Source: a virus. From it: DNA of 22,686 nucleotides. The stretch is from positions 1-22,686 of IMG/VR virus record IMGVR_UViG_3300026503_000257; one strand, given 5' to 3'. A program made the position numbers and the translations under genes. Positions 13,253 to 19,659 of the stretch are shown one piece after another. How positions within the stretch are numbered: position 1 is the stretch's first letter; the number at the start of each line of letters is the position of its first letter. The notes beneath the pieces are model-generated. The model was not told the DNA's origin and did not search any database. It saw only the letters and a list, made by a program, of their open reading frames with translations.

Positions 13253-13326
13253 CAATCGTCCTCAGTTTTTATTACTATCCAAACTACTAGTATACTAAAC
13301 AATATTCCTGCAAATGCATATTCCAT
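13252..13326 (-). CDS. 24-residue membrane peptide
   Basis: A short frame starting ATG at 13326, which shares one base with the stop of the cytochrome gene (TAATG), and ending TGA at 13252-13254, overlapping the queD ATG. The product is MEYAFAGILFSILVVWIV plus a charged tail (IKTEDD). Residues 4-18 form one hydrophobic helix, long enough to span or anchor in a membrane. Ribosome binding would be by coupling. Its perfect fit between two coupled genes and its composition argue that it is real. It could be a partner subunit or anchor of the cytochrome, or a small holin-like or regulatory peptide. No database match can be given. Confidence 0.6.
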   Translation of the reverse strand: MEYAFAGILFSILVVWIVIKTEDD

Positions 13327-13802
13327 TACGCATCACTACCAAACGTATCGATATACTCTGCTAGGTCTTTGATGTCATCCTCTGACAACATACCTGCTTG
13401 CCCCCACATAAGTGCACTCTGTGCCCCTACTGTTTCTCCTGCTTTGTAACTACGTAAACGATCTACGATATATTCCACAGTCTGTCCTGCAAGCATGGGA
13501 CCAACTCCGCCTTGCCCACGTGCTCCGTGACAAGCACCACAAGAAGCATATTTTGCTTGCCCGGGCATAACATCAGCAGATGCTAATTGCACTCCGGCGC
13601 TTACAACATAGGCACTTGCTGACCCAGTAAAGTTTGCAGGTTCAGCAGATACGTGAACTACACCGAAGCCTTTGATTCTTTCTTCGATGCCTGCTAGTTG
13701 TTCTTTTGTAGTATCAGTACGTTTTGCTGCGAACACAGCTTGCTCGCCACAGCCGCCAATGAACAGTGTTGCTGCTAAGATTGTTGTTGTTAATAGTTTC
13801 AT
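13326..13802 (-). CDS. Lipoprotein cytochrome c, class I
   Basis: 158 residues. The first 18 residues are a signal peptide ending in a lipobox (FIGGC18), so the mature protein is probably a lipid-anchored periplasmic cytochrome. A single heme motif C88-G-A-C91-H92 lies in KYASCGACHGARGQGGVGP. The Met ligand is probably M132 (or M138) in QSALMWGQAGMLSEDD. The C-terminal SEDDIKDLAEYIDTF helix is typical of class I cytochromes of the c553/c5 type. Between residue 26 and 86 is a Ser/Ala/Val-rich segment with no known domain. The mature protein would carry electrons in the host respiratory chain and rely on the host Ccm/Ccs machinery. A phage-encoded cytochrome c is unusual. Overlaps the upstream gene by 4 bp (ATGA) with GGAG upstream. 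Confidence 0.93.
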   Translation of the reverse strand: MKLLTTTILAATLFIGGCGEQAVFAAKRTDTTKEQLAGIEERIKGFGVVHVSAEPANFTGSASAYVVSAGVQLASADVMPGQAKYASCGACHGARGQGGVGPMLAGQTVEYIVDRLRSYKAGETVGAQSALMWGQAGMLSEDDIKDLAEYIDTFGSDA

Positions 13803-14032
13803 GTGTTATCTCCGTCAAAATATTTAACATCACTTTTATTAAAAGGTTTATTATCGTCGCCTTTGACCAAAGAAACTAGTCGGGCGATCTCGTCTTTAAC
13901 CTTGAGTTTGGTTTTCTTAAGAAAGTTTACTCGCATATCACCTTCATAGTTTTCACTTGCAAGCTCAATTTGACTATCAAGTCTTTTGTGTTTTGTTTTA
14001 AGAACTTCAATTCTATCTTTCATTGTAGTCAT
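13799..14032 (-). CDS. YdcH/DUF465-like coiled-coil protein
   Basis: 77 residues with the pattern of the DUF465 (YdcH) family: HKRLDSQIELA (15-25), then FLKKTKLKVKDEIARL (37-52), a helix-turn-helix coiled coil. The family is short (about 60-75) and its function is not established. A C-terminal tail of 25 residues (GDDNKPFNKSDVKYFDGDN) is added here. The start at 14032 is preferred over the ATG three codons later because AGGAGGAGA is five bases upstream. It overlaps the 65-residue membrane protein by 20 bp and the cytochrome gene by 4 bp, so translation is coupled to both. Confidence 0.75.
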   Translation of the reverse strand: MTTMKDRIEVLKTKHKRLDSQIELASENYEGDMRVNFLKKTKLKVKDEIARLVSLVKGDDNKPFNKSDVKYFDGDNT

Positions 14033-14210
14033 CTTCTTCTCCTCCTAAGCACTTTCTGTCTTCAGGTTCAATTGGATTATCGTAATAATCGTGCGTTCCT
14101 GCTCTGTACCTTGCTTTCTTTTCGCTGACTAGAACACAACTCATATATGCCATCCATCCCATGCCCGCAAGAAAAATCAAACTGAATATAGTTTGTATTA
14201 CTTCAATCAT
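14013..14210 (-). CDS. Single-span membrane protein, 65 residues
   Basis: Residues 4-28 (IQTIFSLIFLAGMGWMAYMS) form one membrane segment. The following KKARYRAGTHDYYDNP and an acidic tail (PEPEDRKCLGGEEDDYNER-like) would lie on one side, with a basic cluster after the helix. The role is not known. Its gene overlaps the 41-residue gene upstream and the YdcH-like gene downstream, and it may be linked to the cytochrome that follows. No heme or metal motif is visible. Confidence 0.7.
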   Translation of the reverse strand: MIEVIQTIFSLIFLAGMGWMAYMSCVLVSEKKARYRAGTHDYYDNPIEPEDRKCLGGEEDDYNER

Positions 14211-14328
14211 CGGATAGCTCTGCCGTTGTGTTATAAAGACCTTTCATACTTTCGATAACTGCAATAATCTCTTCGACTTCGTCAGCATCATCTTTAGTAT
14301 CAATTTCTATTTCAATTTTAATTTTCAT
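14203..14328 (-). CDS. 41-residue acidic protein, probably leaderless
   Basis: Starts at the ATG at 14328 and ends TGA at 14203, overlapping the next start by 8 bp. The product is MKIKIEIEIDTKDDADEVEE with a short amphipathic tail (IIAVIESMKGLYNTTAELSDD). The beginning is alternating Lys/Ile/Glu, which suggests a beta strand followed by an acidic helix. A near-consensus promoter ends six bases upstream of this ATG, so the mRNA would begin at the start codon and no ribosome binding site is seen. Function unknown; it may serve mainly to start translation of the operon. Confidence 0.65.
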   Translation of the reverse strand: MKIKIEIEIDTKDDADEVEEIIAVIESMKGLYNTTAELSDD

Positions 14329-14334
14329 AATAAT

Positions 14335-14363
14335 ATTATACTGTATATAGGATCAATAGTCAA
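14335..14363 (-). promoter_or_regulatory. Near-consensus sigma70 promoter TTGACT-N17-TATAAT
   Basis: On the minus strand TTGACT (14358-14363) and a perfect TATAAT (14335-14340) are 17 bp apart. The upstream box lies in the 3' end of the PsiE-like gene. The predicted start (about 14328) coincides with the A of the 41-residue gene ATG. It would drive the 41-, 65- and 77-residue genes, cytochrome c, queD and further genes. Confidence 0.75.
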
Positions 14364-14799
14364 CCATTTTATTTGGCGTATCACCCCTTTGCTCCCTCAA
14401 ATTCACCTTTTCCAAACTAAGTTTATCCTTCAAACTCAATACATATGCACTCGCAGCAAGTATAGCAATACCTGTTGTTTCATAAAGTATAAATTCAGGC
14501 TCAGTTCCTTTAGTTGTTAATACAATCATTCTAGTCAGTGCTGTGATTGCAATAATGATAGGTAGTGTGACTGGTATTCTATGATCTTTATAAAATGCAC
14601 CAACCATACCTAATATTTCTGCGTAAATAAACAATAGGAATAAGTCGGCCAATGCCATCTTTCCGCTTGTTGTGAACATATGCAAAATATCAAACCCAGC
14701 TGCCCATACTGTACCTGCTACAATAAACAATAGCAATGCTTTTTCCATATGCATAATAATTCTATGGACAGAGTTCTTATATTTTCTACTGAATGACAT
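14353..14799 (-). CDS. psiE: PsiE-like four-helix membrane protein
   Basis: 148 residues with four hydrophobic segments (about 18-42, 50-66, 75-92, 106-122). The central stretch FIYAEILGMVGAFYKDHRIPVTL and ITALTRMIVL follows the phosphate-starvation-inducible PsiE pattern, with an aromatic/acidic E in the second segment and an R in the third. The C-terminal tail is charged and cytoplasmic. PsiE is induced by phosphate starvation in E. coli, but its biochemical role is unknown. In a marine phage it fits other phosphate-related auxiliary genes. The ATG at 14799 overlaps the upstream stop (TAATG) with GAGGTAAT upstream. Confidence 0.75.
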   Translation of the reverse strand: MSFSRKYKNSVHRIIMHMEKALLLFIVAGTVWAAGFDILHMFTTSGKMALADLFLLFIYAEILGMVGAFYKDHRIPVTLPIIIAITALTRMIVLTTKGTEPEFILYETTGIAILAASAYVLSLKDKLSLEKVNLREQRGDTPNKMVDY

Positions 14800-15329
14800 T
14801 ACTCTATTACCTCGTCGCCCACATATTCAGTCCAATCGGTGTACTTGGATCTGTCTTTGAGGTCGTGTAAACTGTGGCACCAAACACCTGTGTTTGTTCC
14901 TTTGAATGATTTATCATCTAGTTTGAGTGTTGTATTGTAGTTAAACAATTTGATATTCGGAAGTCGAACAGCAATCATAGGGATAAATTTATTGTAGTCA
15001 GTCCAGCCGTTATCGTGAAACCATTCGTGATTAGCATAGGAGCTGTCGAAATCAAGTGTGACCCATACATCAGCGTCTAACAGTTGCGTAATAATGTAAT
15101 CCCATTCTGCCCACGAGTTCGAATCATCTTGTGGCTGAAATGAGTCAGCACATCCTAAGTACACATGATCAATTTTGTTGTTTAGACATCTTGCTAAAAT
15201 CTCCTTAACATTTTGTCTACCAATAACAAACAACGTTTTTTTGCCATACAGAGGAGTATGCTCAACTTCAGTACCAATAAAGAACTTTGGATCGTCTCCA
15301 AAGTTGGTCCTACCTTCTACTGTTGCCAT
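14799..15329 (-). CDS. Conserved T4-like phage protein, unknown function
   Basis: 176 residues starting MATVEGRTNFGDDPKFFIG. A Rossmann-like beginning KKTLFVIGRQNVKEILARCL (about 30-49) is followed by DHVYLGCADSFQP, a segment VWVTLDFDSSYA (about 88-99) with acidic residues, and a C-terminal GVWCHSLHDLKDRSKYTDW (about 148-167). I recall proteins with this layout in T4-like marine cyanophages, always annotated as hypothetical. The LDFD segment and a His/Trp/Cys-rich C-terminus suggest a metal-binding or catalytic protein, but no fold can be named. It overlaps the MDR dehydrogenase gene by 13 bp and is coupled to psiE, so its partners may be the two dehydrogenases upstream. Confidence 0.75.
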   Translation of the reverse strand: MATVEGRTNFGDDPKFFIGTEVEHTPLYGKKTLFVIGRQNVKEILARCLNNKIDHVYLGCADSFQPQDDSNSWAEWDYIITQLLDADVWVTLDFDSSYANHEWFHDNGWTDYNKFIPMIAVRLPNIKLFNYNTTLKLDDKSFKGTNTGVWCHSLHDLKDRSKYTDWTEYVGDEVIE

Positions 15330-16207
15330 GTTAAATATGTCCTGTTCTTGTCTATGCTTGTTGTTCTGTTGTTAAATGCAGTACCGGCTTCTGTAGTAGG
15401 ATACTCGGCGCCCCACATATCGTCAACGTTAATGATATTCTTTTGTACTAATAAGTTTGCCTTAACCATACTGTTATAAAACGTTTTTGTTCTCGGACTA
15501 GGAAAATCCGTTCTAATCGATTTCCATAGAAACGGAGCAAAGTCTACATCACCGTGCTTCTCTGCACACATTAAATAGTGACCATTGTTATTAAGTATGT
15601 CGGCAGTAAAATACTTTATATGACTCGACAAGTCGACAACTACATCATACTGATCAGATAGATTATGTTCTCGCCTAGCACCTTTATCATCCCACCAGTC
15701 AGAGTATGCTTTACCTGTTACTGTAACATTACGTAATCTGCTTTTGTTATTGTACTCTAACACTTCATATATTACTCTTGCTAAGAAGCCTGTGCCTATC
15801 ATTAGCAATGACCTATTACCTAATTTACCAATTATGTCTGCAATGTTTACAGCACATGCCACAGGCTCTAGTATATATTTAGGCATTGCCGCTGGAACAA
15901 CAACAAATTCTCCGTCTCTAACATTATAGTAGTCTGCAAATGCAGGCTCTCCTCTAGTGGCTACAATGTCGCCTACCTTTGCAGTACTTACATTTTTGCC
16001 AACAGACATAACTTCGCCTAGCCCTTCATGCCCGTGCATGTTATCAGGCAACATGTTCATGTCACCATTAAACATGGCTACGTCACTACTGCATATACCT
16101 GTGTATATAGACTTAACTACTATTTGGTCTTCGGTGTGTTCAGGTTTATCCCACTCGATATGAGATATTGTCTTATCGCTGTTCACTTTAATTAAATTAC
16201 ATTTCAT
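15317..16207 (-). CDS. Zinc-dependent MDR dehydrogenase lacking the structural zinc lobe
   Basis: 296 residues of the medium-chain alcohol dehydrogenase superfamily. The GroES-like domain has C39 (TGICSSD), H60-E61 (MHGHEGLGEV) and EPVACA as catalytic zinc ligands, VGDIV near 77-81, and an NAD(P) loop LLMIGTGFLARVIYEVL near 135. Directly after VGDIVATRGEPAFADYYNV the usual four-Cys structural zinc lobe is missing, and total length is 50 residues below normal. It overlaps the Gfo/Idh/MocA gene by 11 bp. With that enzyme it could oxidise or reduce a sugar or polyol. The substrate is unknown. Confidence 0.85.
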   Translation of the reverse strand: MKCNLIKVNSDKTISHIEWDKPEHTEDQIVVKSIYTGICSSDVAMFNGDMNMLPDNMHGHEGLGEVMSVGKNVSTAKVGDIVATRGEPAFADYYNVRDGEFVVVPAAMPKYILEPVACAVNIADIIGKLGNRSLLMIGTGFLARVIYEVLEYNNKSRLRNVTVTGKAYSDWWDDKGARREHNLSDQYDVVVDLSSHIKYFTADILNNNGHYLMCAEKHGDVDFAPFLWKSIRTDFPSPRTKTFYNSMVKANLLVQKNIINVDDMWGAEYPTTEAGTAFNNRTTSIDKNRTYLTWQQ

Positions 16208-17078
16208 TTTCGTGGTACCTTTCTAGCTGACTATGTATCCATAGATCCATATCAATGTGGTCTTGGTAACTATCTTTCTCTGAACGTGCTATCATTCTTC
16301 CGTATGCGTCATTAGGGCATAACCCAAACCGCCATTCGTATGTGCTGTCTTCTGTGTATACTTTTACACTCTGATCATCAATGCCAGTCTTCCATCCTGC
16401 TTTTATTGTAACAGGCACATTGTTCCAAGTCCAATGCTCTTCGGCATAGTCACACACATCATATACACCTTCTGCATTTACATTACCGTAGTTTGTTGAT
16501 AATAATTCTTCTAGTTCCCACTGTCTTGTTTTAGTATGGCTCACAAAAGACATCTCTGTTAACGGAACAATTTTACTTAGGTTACAATATAAGTGTGGGA
16601 ACAAATCTAAAGCCACTCCACCCCATGCAAGTTTTTTATTTGTGAACCAACTACCCGGACTAGGAACACGATTTGCATTCAACCATGATACTTCAATCTT
16701 GGTTGGTCTTATACTCTTATTCAACAGATCGTCTAGTGCGCCGTATGATGTTCGATATAGATTATTTTTACACATGATGTACTTTGTATCAGTGTATCTA
16801 TTCTGCAGGCGTGTTAATGCTTCCACACTGGGTAAACCAGGCTTTTCAATAAACACAGTTTTGCAATACATACCAACTTTTTCGGCAATAGGAAGGTGTG
16901 TAAAATTAGGCGTACAAATAACAGCAACATCAAATTCTCCACGAACATCGTCGACGTTGTTATAATTTGCTGTAACAACTTGCTGATCCACAGTTGTGAC
17001 TGTGTACCCTAACTGAGTTAACTCAGGTAAGTAAACGTTAGACCCTATACCCCCTAGACCAACAAGTAATGCTCTCAT
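16197..17078 (-). CDS. Gfo/Idh/MocA family oxidoreductase
   Basis: 293 residues. The N-terminal Rossmann fold has GLGGIGSNVYLPEL (7-20), VAVICTPNFTHLPIAEK (51-67) and the family signature FIEKPG with E78-K79-P80. The C-terminal half holds the beta-sheet domain, with WLNANRVPSPGSW, GGVALDLFPHLYC (D and H likely at the active site) and a Trp-rich last segment. These enzymes oxidise or reduce sugars, inositols or related compounds with NAD(P). It starts within the dpdA stop (ATGA) with a AGGAGA site and is followed by the MDR enzyme, so the two probably act in one short pathway, perhaps to make a sugar or side chain. Confidence 0.9.
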   Translation of the reverse strand: MRALLVGLGGIGSNVYLPELTQLGYTVTTVDQQVVTANYNNVDDVRGEFDVAVICTPNFTHLPIAEKVGMYCKTVFIEKPGLPSVEALTRLQNRYTDTKYIMCKNNLYRTSYGALDDLLNKSIRPTKIEVSWLNANRVPSPGSWFTNKKLAWGGVALDLFPHLYCNLSKIVPLTEMSFVSHTKTRQWELEELLSTNYGNVNAEGVYDVCDYAEEHWTWNNVPVTIKAGWKTGIDDQSVKVYTEDSTYEWRFGLCPNDAYGRMIARSEKDSYQDHIDMDLWIHSQLERYHENEM

Positions 17079-18610
17079 AGTTCTCCTACTAGCTCTCCGA
17101 GTGCCTCTTCTTGAATAGCATCAAACTCTCCTTCGACTTGTTGCTCTACTTCCTCATCGAAGAACATACTAGCAGCACTAGTCTTAAATGCAGTATCATG
17201 ATCTTTGTGTTTGTTATTGCTAACGTCATTTAGGAATTCATGCGCATCATCTAACAATTGGTGAGGATTGTCGCTTTGGAATAACTCTTCAACAAACGTG
17301 TTAAACATCAGTAAGTTTCTAGGAGTGTATAAACTCTCTTGATTGAGTTTCTTACCCTTCTTCTGCCAGCTTCTCCAATCCAACTTGTAGTTTTCAAACT
17401 CAATAGTTGCTAGACTATTTGCTTCCTGTACTGCTCTAATATGCATGTAAACATTGTGTGCCATCAGCATACCATACGTAAAACTATCCCAAGAAGTTTT
17501 ACCTTCTTTGTTGATCTTGTTTAACATACCGGGAGCATACCAATTAACATCACCAGTTACAAGCCTACTACCAATCTCACTCTCCCACGGGAAAGGATTA
17601 GCAGACAAGTTACCAGGACTAAAGTGTGAGTTCGCTTTATTGTCGAAGCACTTCTCCATTATGTAACTCATTTGTTCACTGGTAATTTTATTACGTGTGT
17701 ATACTAATCCATTAGCACTACTGATATATGGACTAGCACAATCAAAACTAACTGTGATGTTTGGATTAACATGCTCTCTGAGTTGTCGTTGCACACTTGT
17801 AAGCATAACTGCCCACTCTAGTTTACTTGTACCCAAGAAGTGAATCCAATCTCGATCCTGTAGTTTTTCATCATCACGTAAAGTAATGATACGTTTCAGT
17901 GCCATGTGCATGTCACGGATATTATTACCACCCATGCCCCAGCCTTCTGTGTCGTAGTCCTTAACTTTTTGATACCATTCTTCTGCATCTTCCCAATAGG
18001 TTCCTTGCAGTACATTCAAGAACTTTGTCTTGCCTTGTCTATGATCCATAAACCAATCTAAGTTGTATGCAGTACACTTCAAGCACTCATCAAAGTTCTG
18101 TAGTCCAGTCTTCTCTCTAAAGCCCGGCTTACATGCCCAGCTAGGAACATCAAACGTCATACTCCAGTCTGCTGTGTGTTCTAGCCAGTTAAGGATCTTG
18201 CCCCTAACTTTGTCAGCATCGCCTTTGTATCCAACATCGCCAGGCTTCTCAAAGAAGTTTTCCCAGTCAAACTTAATAACACCTTTACCAATCTGGAAAC
18301 CACCTGAATCCCCTACGATAGTTGTGTTAGCTCTGTCTCTATGTTGTATGATGTGTTCCATTACCTTACTCTTCTCTATGTCCAAGTAAGCATGTCCAGC
18401 ACTATACAACCCTTTGTTATAGTAGTAGTAACCCTTCTCTTTGTCCAAGAAGTTCATGCCCTCAAAGCCATGTTCGAAGCCTTTGGGTACTCGACCGTCC
18501 GGAATATATCCATCCACACTGTTGCATCTGCCTAGTAGCTCTGTCATAAAGCCACTAATAGCTGGGAGGAAAGTTGCGTAATCGCTATGCTTGGAGGATA
18601 GATCTCTCAT
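17075..18610 (-). CDS. dpdA: TGT-fold 7-deazaguanine transglycosylase, DpdA-like
   Basis: A 511-residue relative of tRNA-guanine transglycosylase. The two acidic catalytic sites are visible, DSGGFQ with D101 (Asp102 in bacterial TGT) and SFDCASP with D290 (nucleophile Asp280 in TGT), the latter followed by ANGLVYT in place of RNG-xxFT. VLQGTYWEDAEEW and GWGMGGNN match the base-binding regions. The CxCxxC zinc site of tRNA TGTs is not seen. The length and a C-terminal extension of about 150 residues rich in Glu/Asp fit phage DpdA, which replaces guanine in DNA with a deazaguanine. It lies one base after gp45, with the ribosome binding site AGGAG in the end of that gene, and before the Gfo gene, and would use CDG or preQ0 from FolE-QueD-QueE. 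A tRNA enzyme is less likely. Confidence 0.85.
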   Translation of the reverse strand: MRDLSSKHSDYATFLPAISGFMTELLGRCNSVDGYIPDGRVPKGFEHGFEGMNFLDKEKGYYYYNKGLYSAGHAYLDIEKSKVMEHIIQHRDRANTTIVGDSGGFQIGKGVIKFDWENFFEKPGDVGYKGDADKVRGKILNWLEHTADWSMTFDVPSWACKPGFREKTGLQNFDECLKCTAYNLDWFMDHRQGKTKFLNVLQGTYWEDAEEWYQKVKDYDTEGWGMGGNNIRDMHMALKRIITLRDDEKLQDRDWIHFLGTSKLEWAVMLTSVQRQLREHVNPNITVSFDCASPYISSANGLVYTRNKITSEQMSYIMEKCFDNKANSHFSPGNLSANPFPWESEIGSRLVTGDVNWYAPGMLNKINKEGKTSWDSFTYGMLMAHNVYMHIRAVQEANSLATIEFENYKLDWRSWQKKGKKLNQESLYTPRNLLMFNTFVEELFQSDNPHQLLDDAHEFLNDVSNNKHKDHDTAFKTSAASMFFDEEVEQQVEGEFDAIQEEALGELVGEL

Positions 18611-18611
18611 C

Positions 18612-19367
18612 TTAACTCCTAGCCGGTAGTAAGTATGTGTAGTTGCCTAAGCCACTGTCTACAGTTAGTTGAAGTAAGCCTTGATTATTAAAGCTCATAC
18701 TAACATTTGAGCTATCACCTAATCGAAGAATCTTTAATACAACTTCAAGAGGCCAATTCCATTCTGTAGTGATGTCTCCACTAACATTGTTATCAATAAG
18801 AATCTTAGTTCGGTTGCTACCCAATGTGCCTACGTAGAAATATAATGCACCGTTCTCAGTTTTTGGCATAAAGTTTGCTTCATAAGAACCTAATACTCCA
18901 GTGAAGTAGCCCAAATCTTGTAGCATCTTCTTAGTAGGAGAAATAGTTACATCAAATGCTGCACCTTTAAACTTAATGTCTTTTAACTGCTGATTGATAA
19001 CATCAGCTAACATAAATCTGTAATGAGCATCCGTACCTTCTGTAGTCTTAAATTCTACTTCAACAGGTACTTCTTCATCGTTTCGAGTTTGCTTTAGTAC
19101 TTGTATAGTTGCACTCTCATCGTCAAAGCCAGGATACTGTAAGTAACCCTTCAGTACGTTCATAGTACTTAGACCCACAGTTGAACCTGCAAAGTCTACA
19201 ACAGGGTTAGCTGTCTCGCCCTTAAAGATAACTGTTTTGTCTGCGTCTACAGTTTCTACTACAGTTTCTGATGTAGTACCTTTGATCTTTACCATTTCGA
19301 ATATACCCAGGTCGTGAGTGTGTCTCACAACATCTTTCAGCACATCTTTAATATAATTGTTACTCAT
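18612..19367 (-). CDS. 45: Sliding clamp, gp45-like
   Basis: A 251-residue processivity clamp (T4 gp45 is 228). The N-terminal MSNNYIKDVLKDVVRHTHDL is typical, followed by two PCNA-like halves with repeated beta strands (TVIFKGETANPVVDFAG and NTVGLSTMNVLKGYLQY types) and the C-terminal NNQGLLQLTVDSGLGNYTYLLPA. It forms a trimeric ring that ties polymerase gp43 to DNA and, in T4, activates late transcription through gp33 and gp55. The start is the ATG at 19367 because GGAGGAAACT lies directly before it; a start four codons earlier has no site. A TTGACT-N17-TACAAT promoter lies 30-60 bp upstream, and dpdA follows with a one-base gap. Confidence 0.93.
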   Translation of the reverse strand: MSNNYIKDVLKDVVRHTHDLGIFEMVKIKGTTSETVVETVDADKTVIFKGETANPVVDFAGSTVGLSTMNVLKGYLQYPGFDDESATIQVLKQTRNDEEVPVEVEFKTTEGTDAHYRFMLADVINQQLKDIKFKGAAFDVTISPTKKMLQDLGYFTGVLGSYEANFMPKTENGALYFYVGTLGSNRTKILIDNNVSGDITTEWNWPLEVVLKILRLGDSSNVSMSFNNQGLLQLTVDSGLGNYTYLLPARS

Positions 19368-19397
19368 AGTTTCCTCCAAATAGAACTAGTTGTGTGT

Positions 19398-19426
19398 ATT
19401 GTATATGATATATTTAGAAAAGTCAA
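19398..19426 (-). promoter_or_regulatory. Sigma70-like promoter TTGACT-N17-TACAAT for gp45 operon
   Basis: On the minus strand TTGACT (19421-19426) and TACAAT (19398-19403) are 17 bp apart in the gap between the small membrane protein gene and gp45. The start near 19391 leaves a leader of about 25 nt before gp45. It should also drive dpdA and the two dehydrogenases. Confidence 0.7.
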
Positions 19427-19659
19427 GCTGATTCCGAGTCTTTTCTTCGATTTCTTTTTTCAAAATATAATCTCATGTATGTTTTTCTTGCTATTGCTAC
19501 TACTGTGAATATGATTGTAAAGAAAATGGTTGTTAATAGCACAGACATTTCGTATGTTCTTGCAATAACAATCAGTCCCATGTTTAACGGAAAGTTAATT
19601 AATAATGCAATGCCAGTGTCTGCTACTGCCTCTTTAAACGCCGCAAATTTAGAATTCAA
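19423..19659 (-). CDS. Small two-helix membrane protein (DUF7220-like), TTG start
   Basis: 78 residues with two membrane segments (about 13-32 and 37-56) and a basic C-terminal tail (RKTYMRLYFEKRNRRK). The start TTG at 19659 is chosen because GGAGG stands six bases upstream, whereas a GTG at 19680 has no such site. The pattern FPLNMGL, then IFFTIIFTVVAIARKTYMRLYF, resembles small phage membrane proteins of the DUF7220 kind (P near the end of helix one, a T-V-x-S/A-I-x-R-x-Y-x-x-R helix two). It overlaps gp43 by 11 bp. Function unknown, possibly membrane anchoring of replication or a role in lysis. Confidence 0.65.
   Translation of the reverse strand: MNSKFAAFKEAVADTGIALLINFPLNMGLIVIARTYEMSVLLTTIFFTIIFTVVAIARKTYMRLYFEKRNRRKDSESA

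Noticed and set aside
13250-13255. TTG start for queD one codon upstream
   Set aside because: The ATG at 13252 overlaps the preceding stop and has better spacing from GAGGA.
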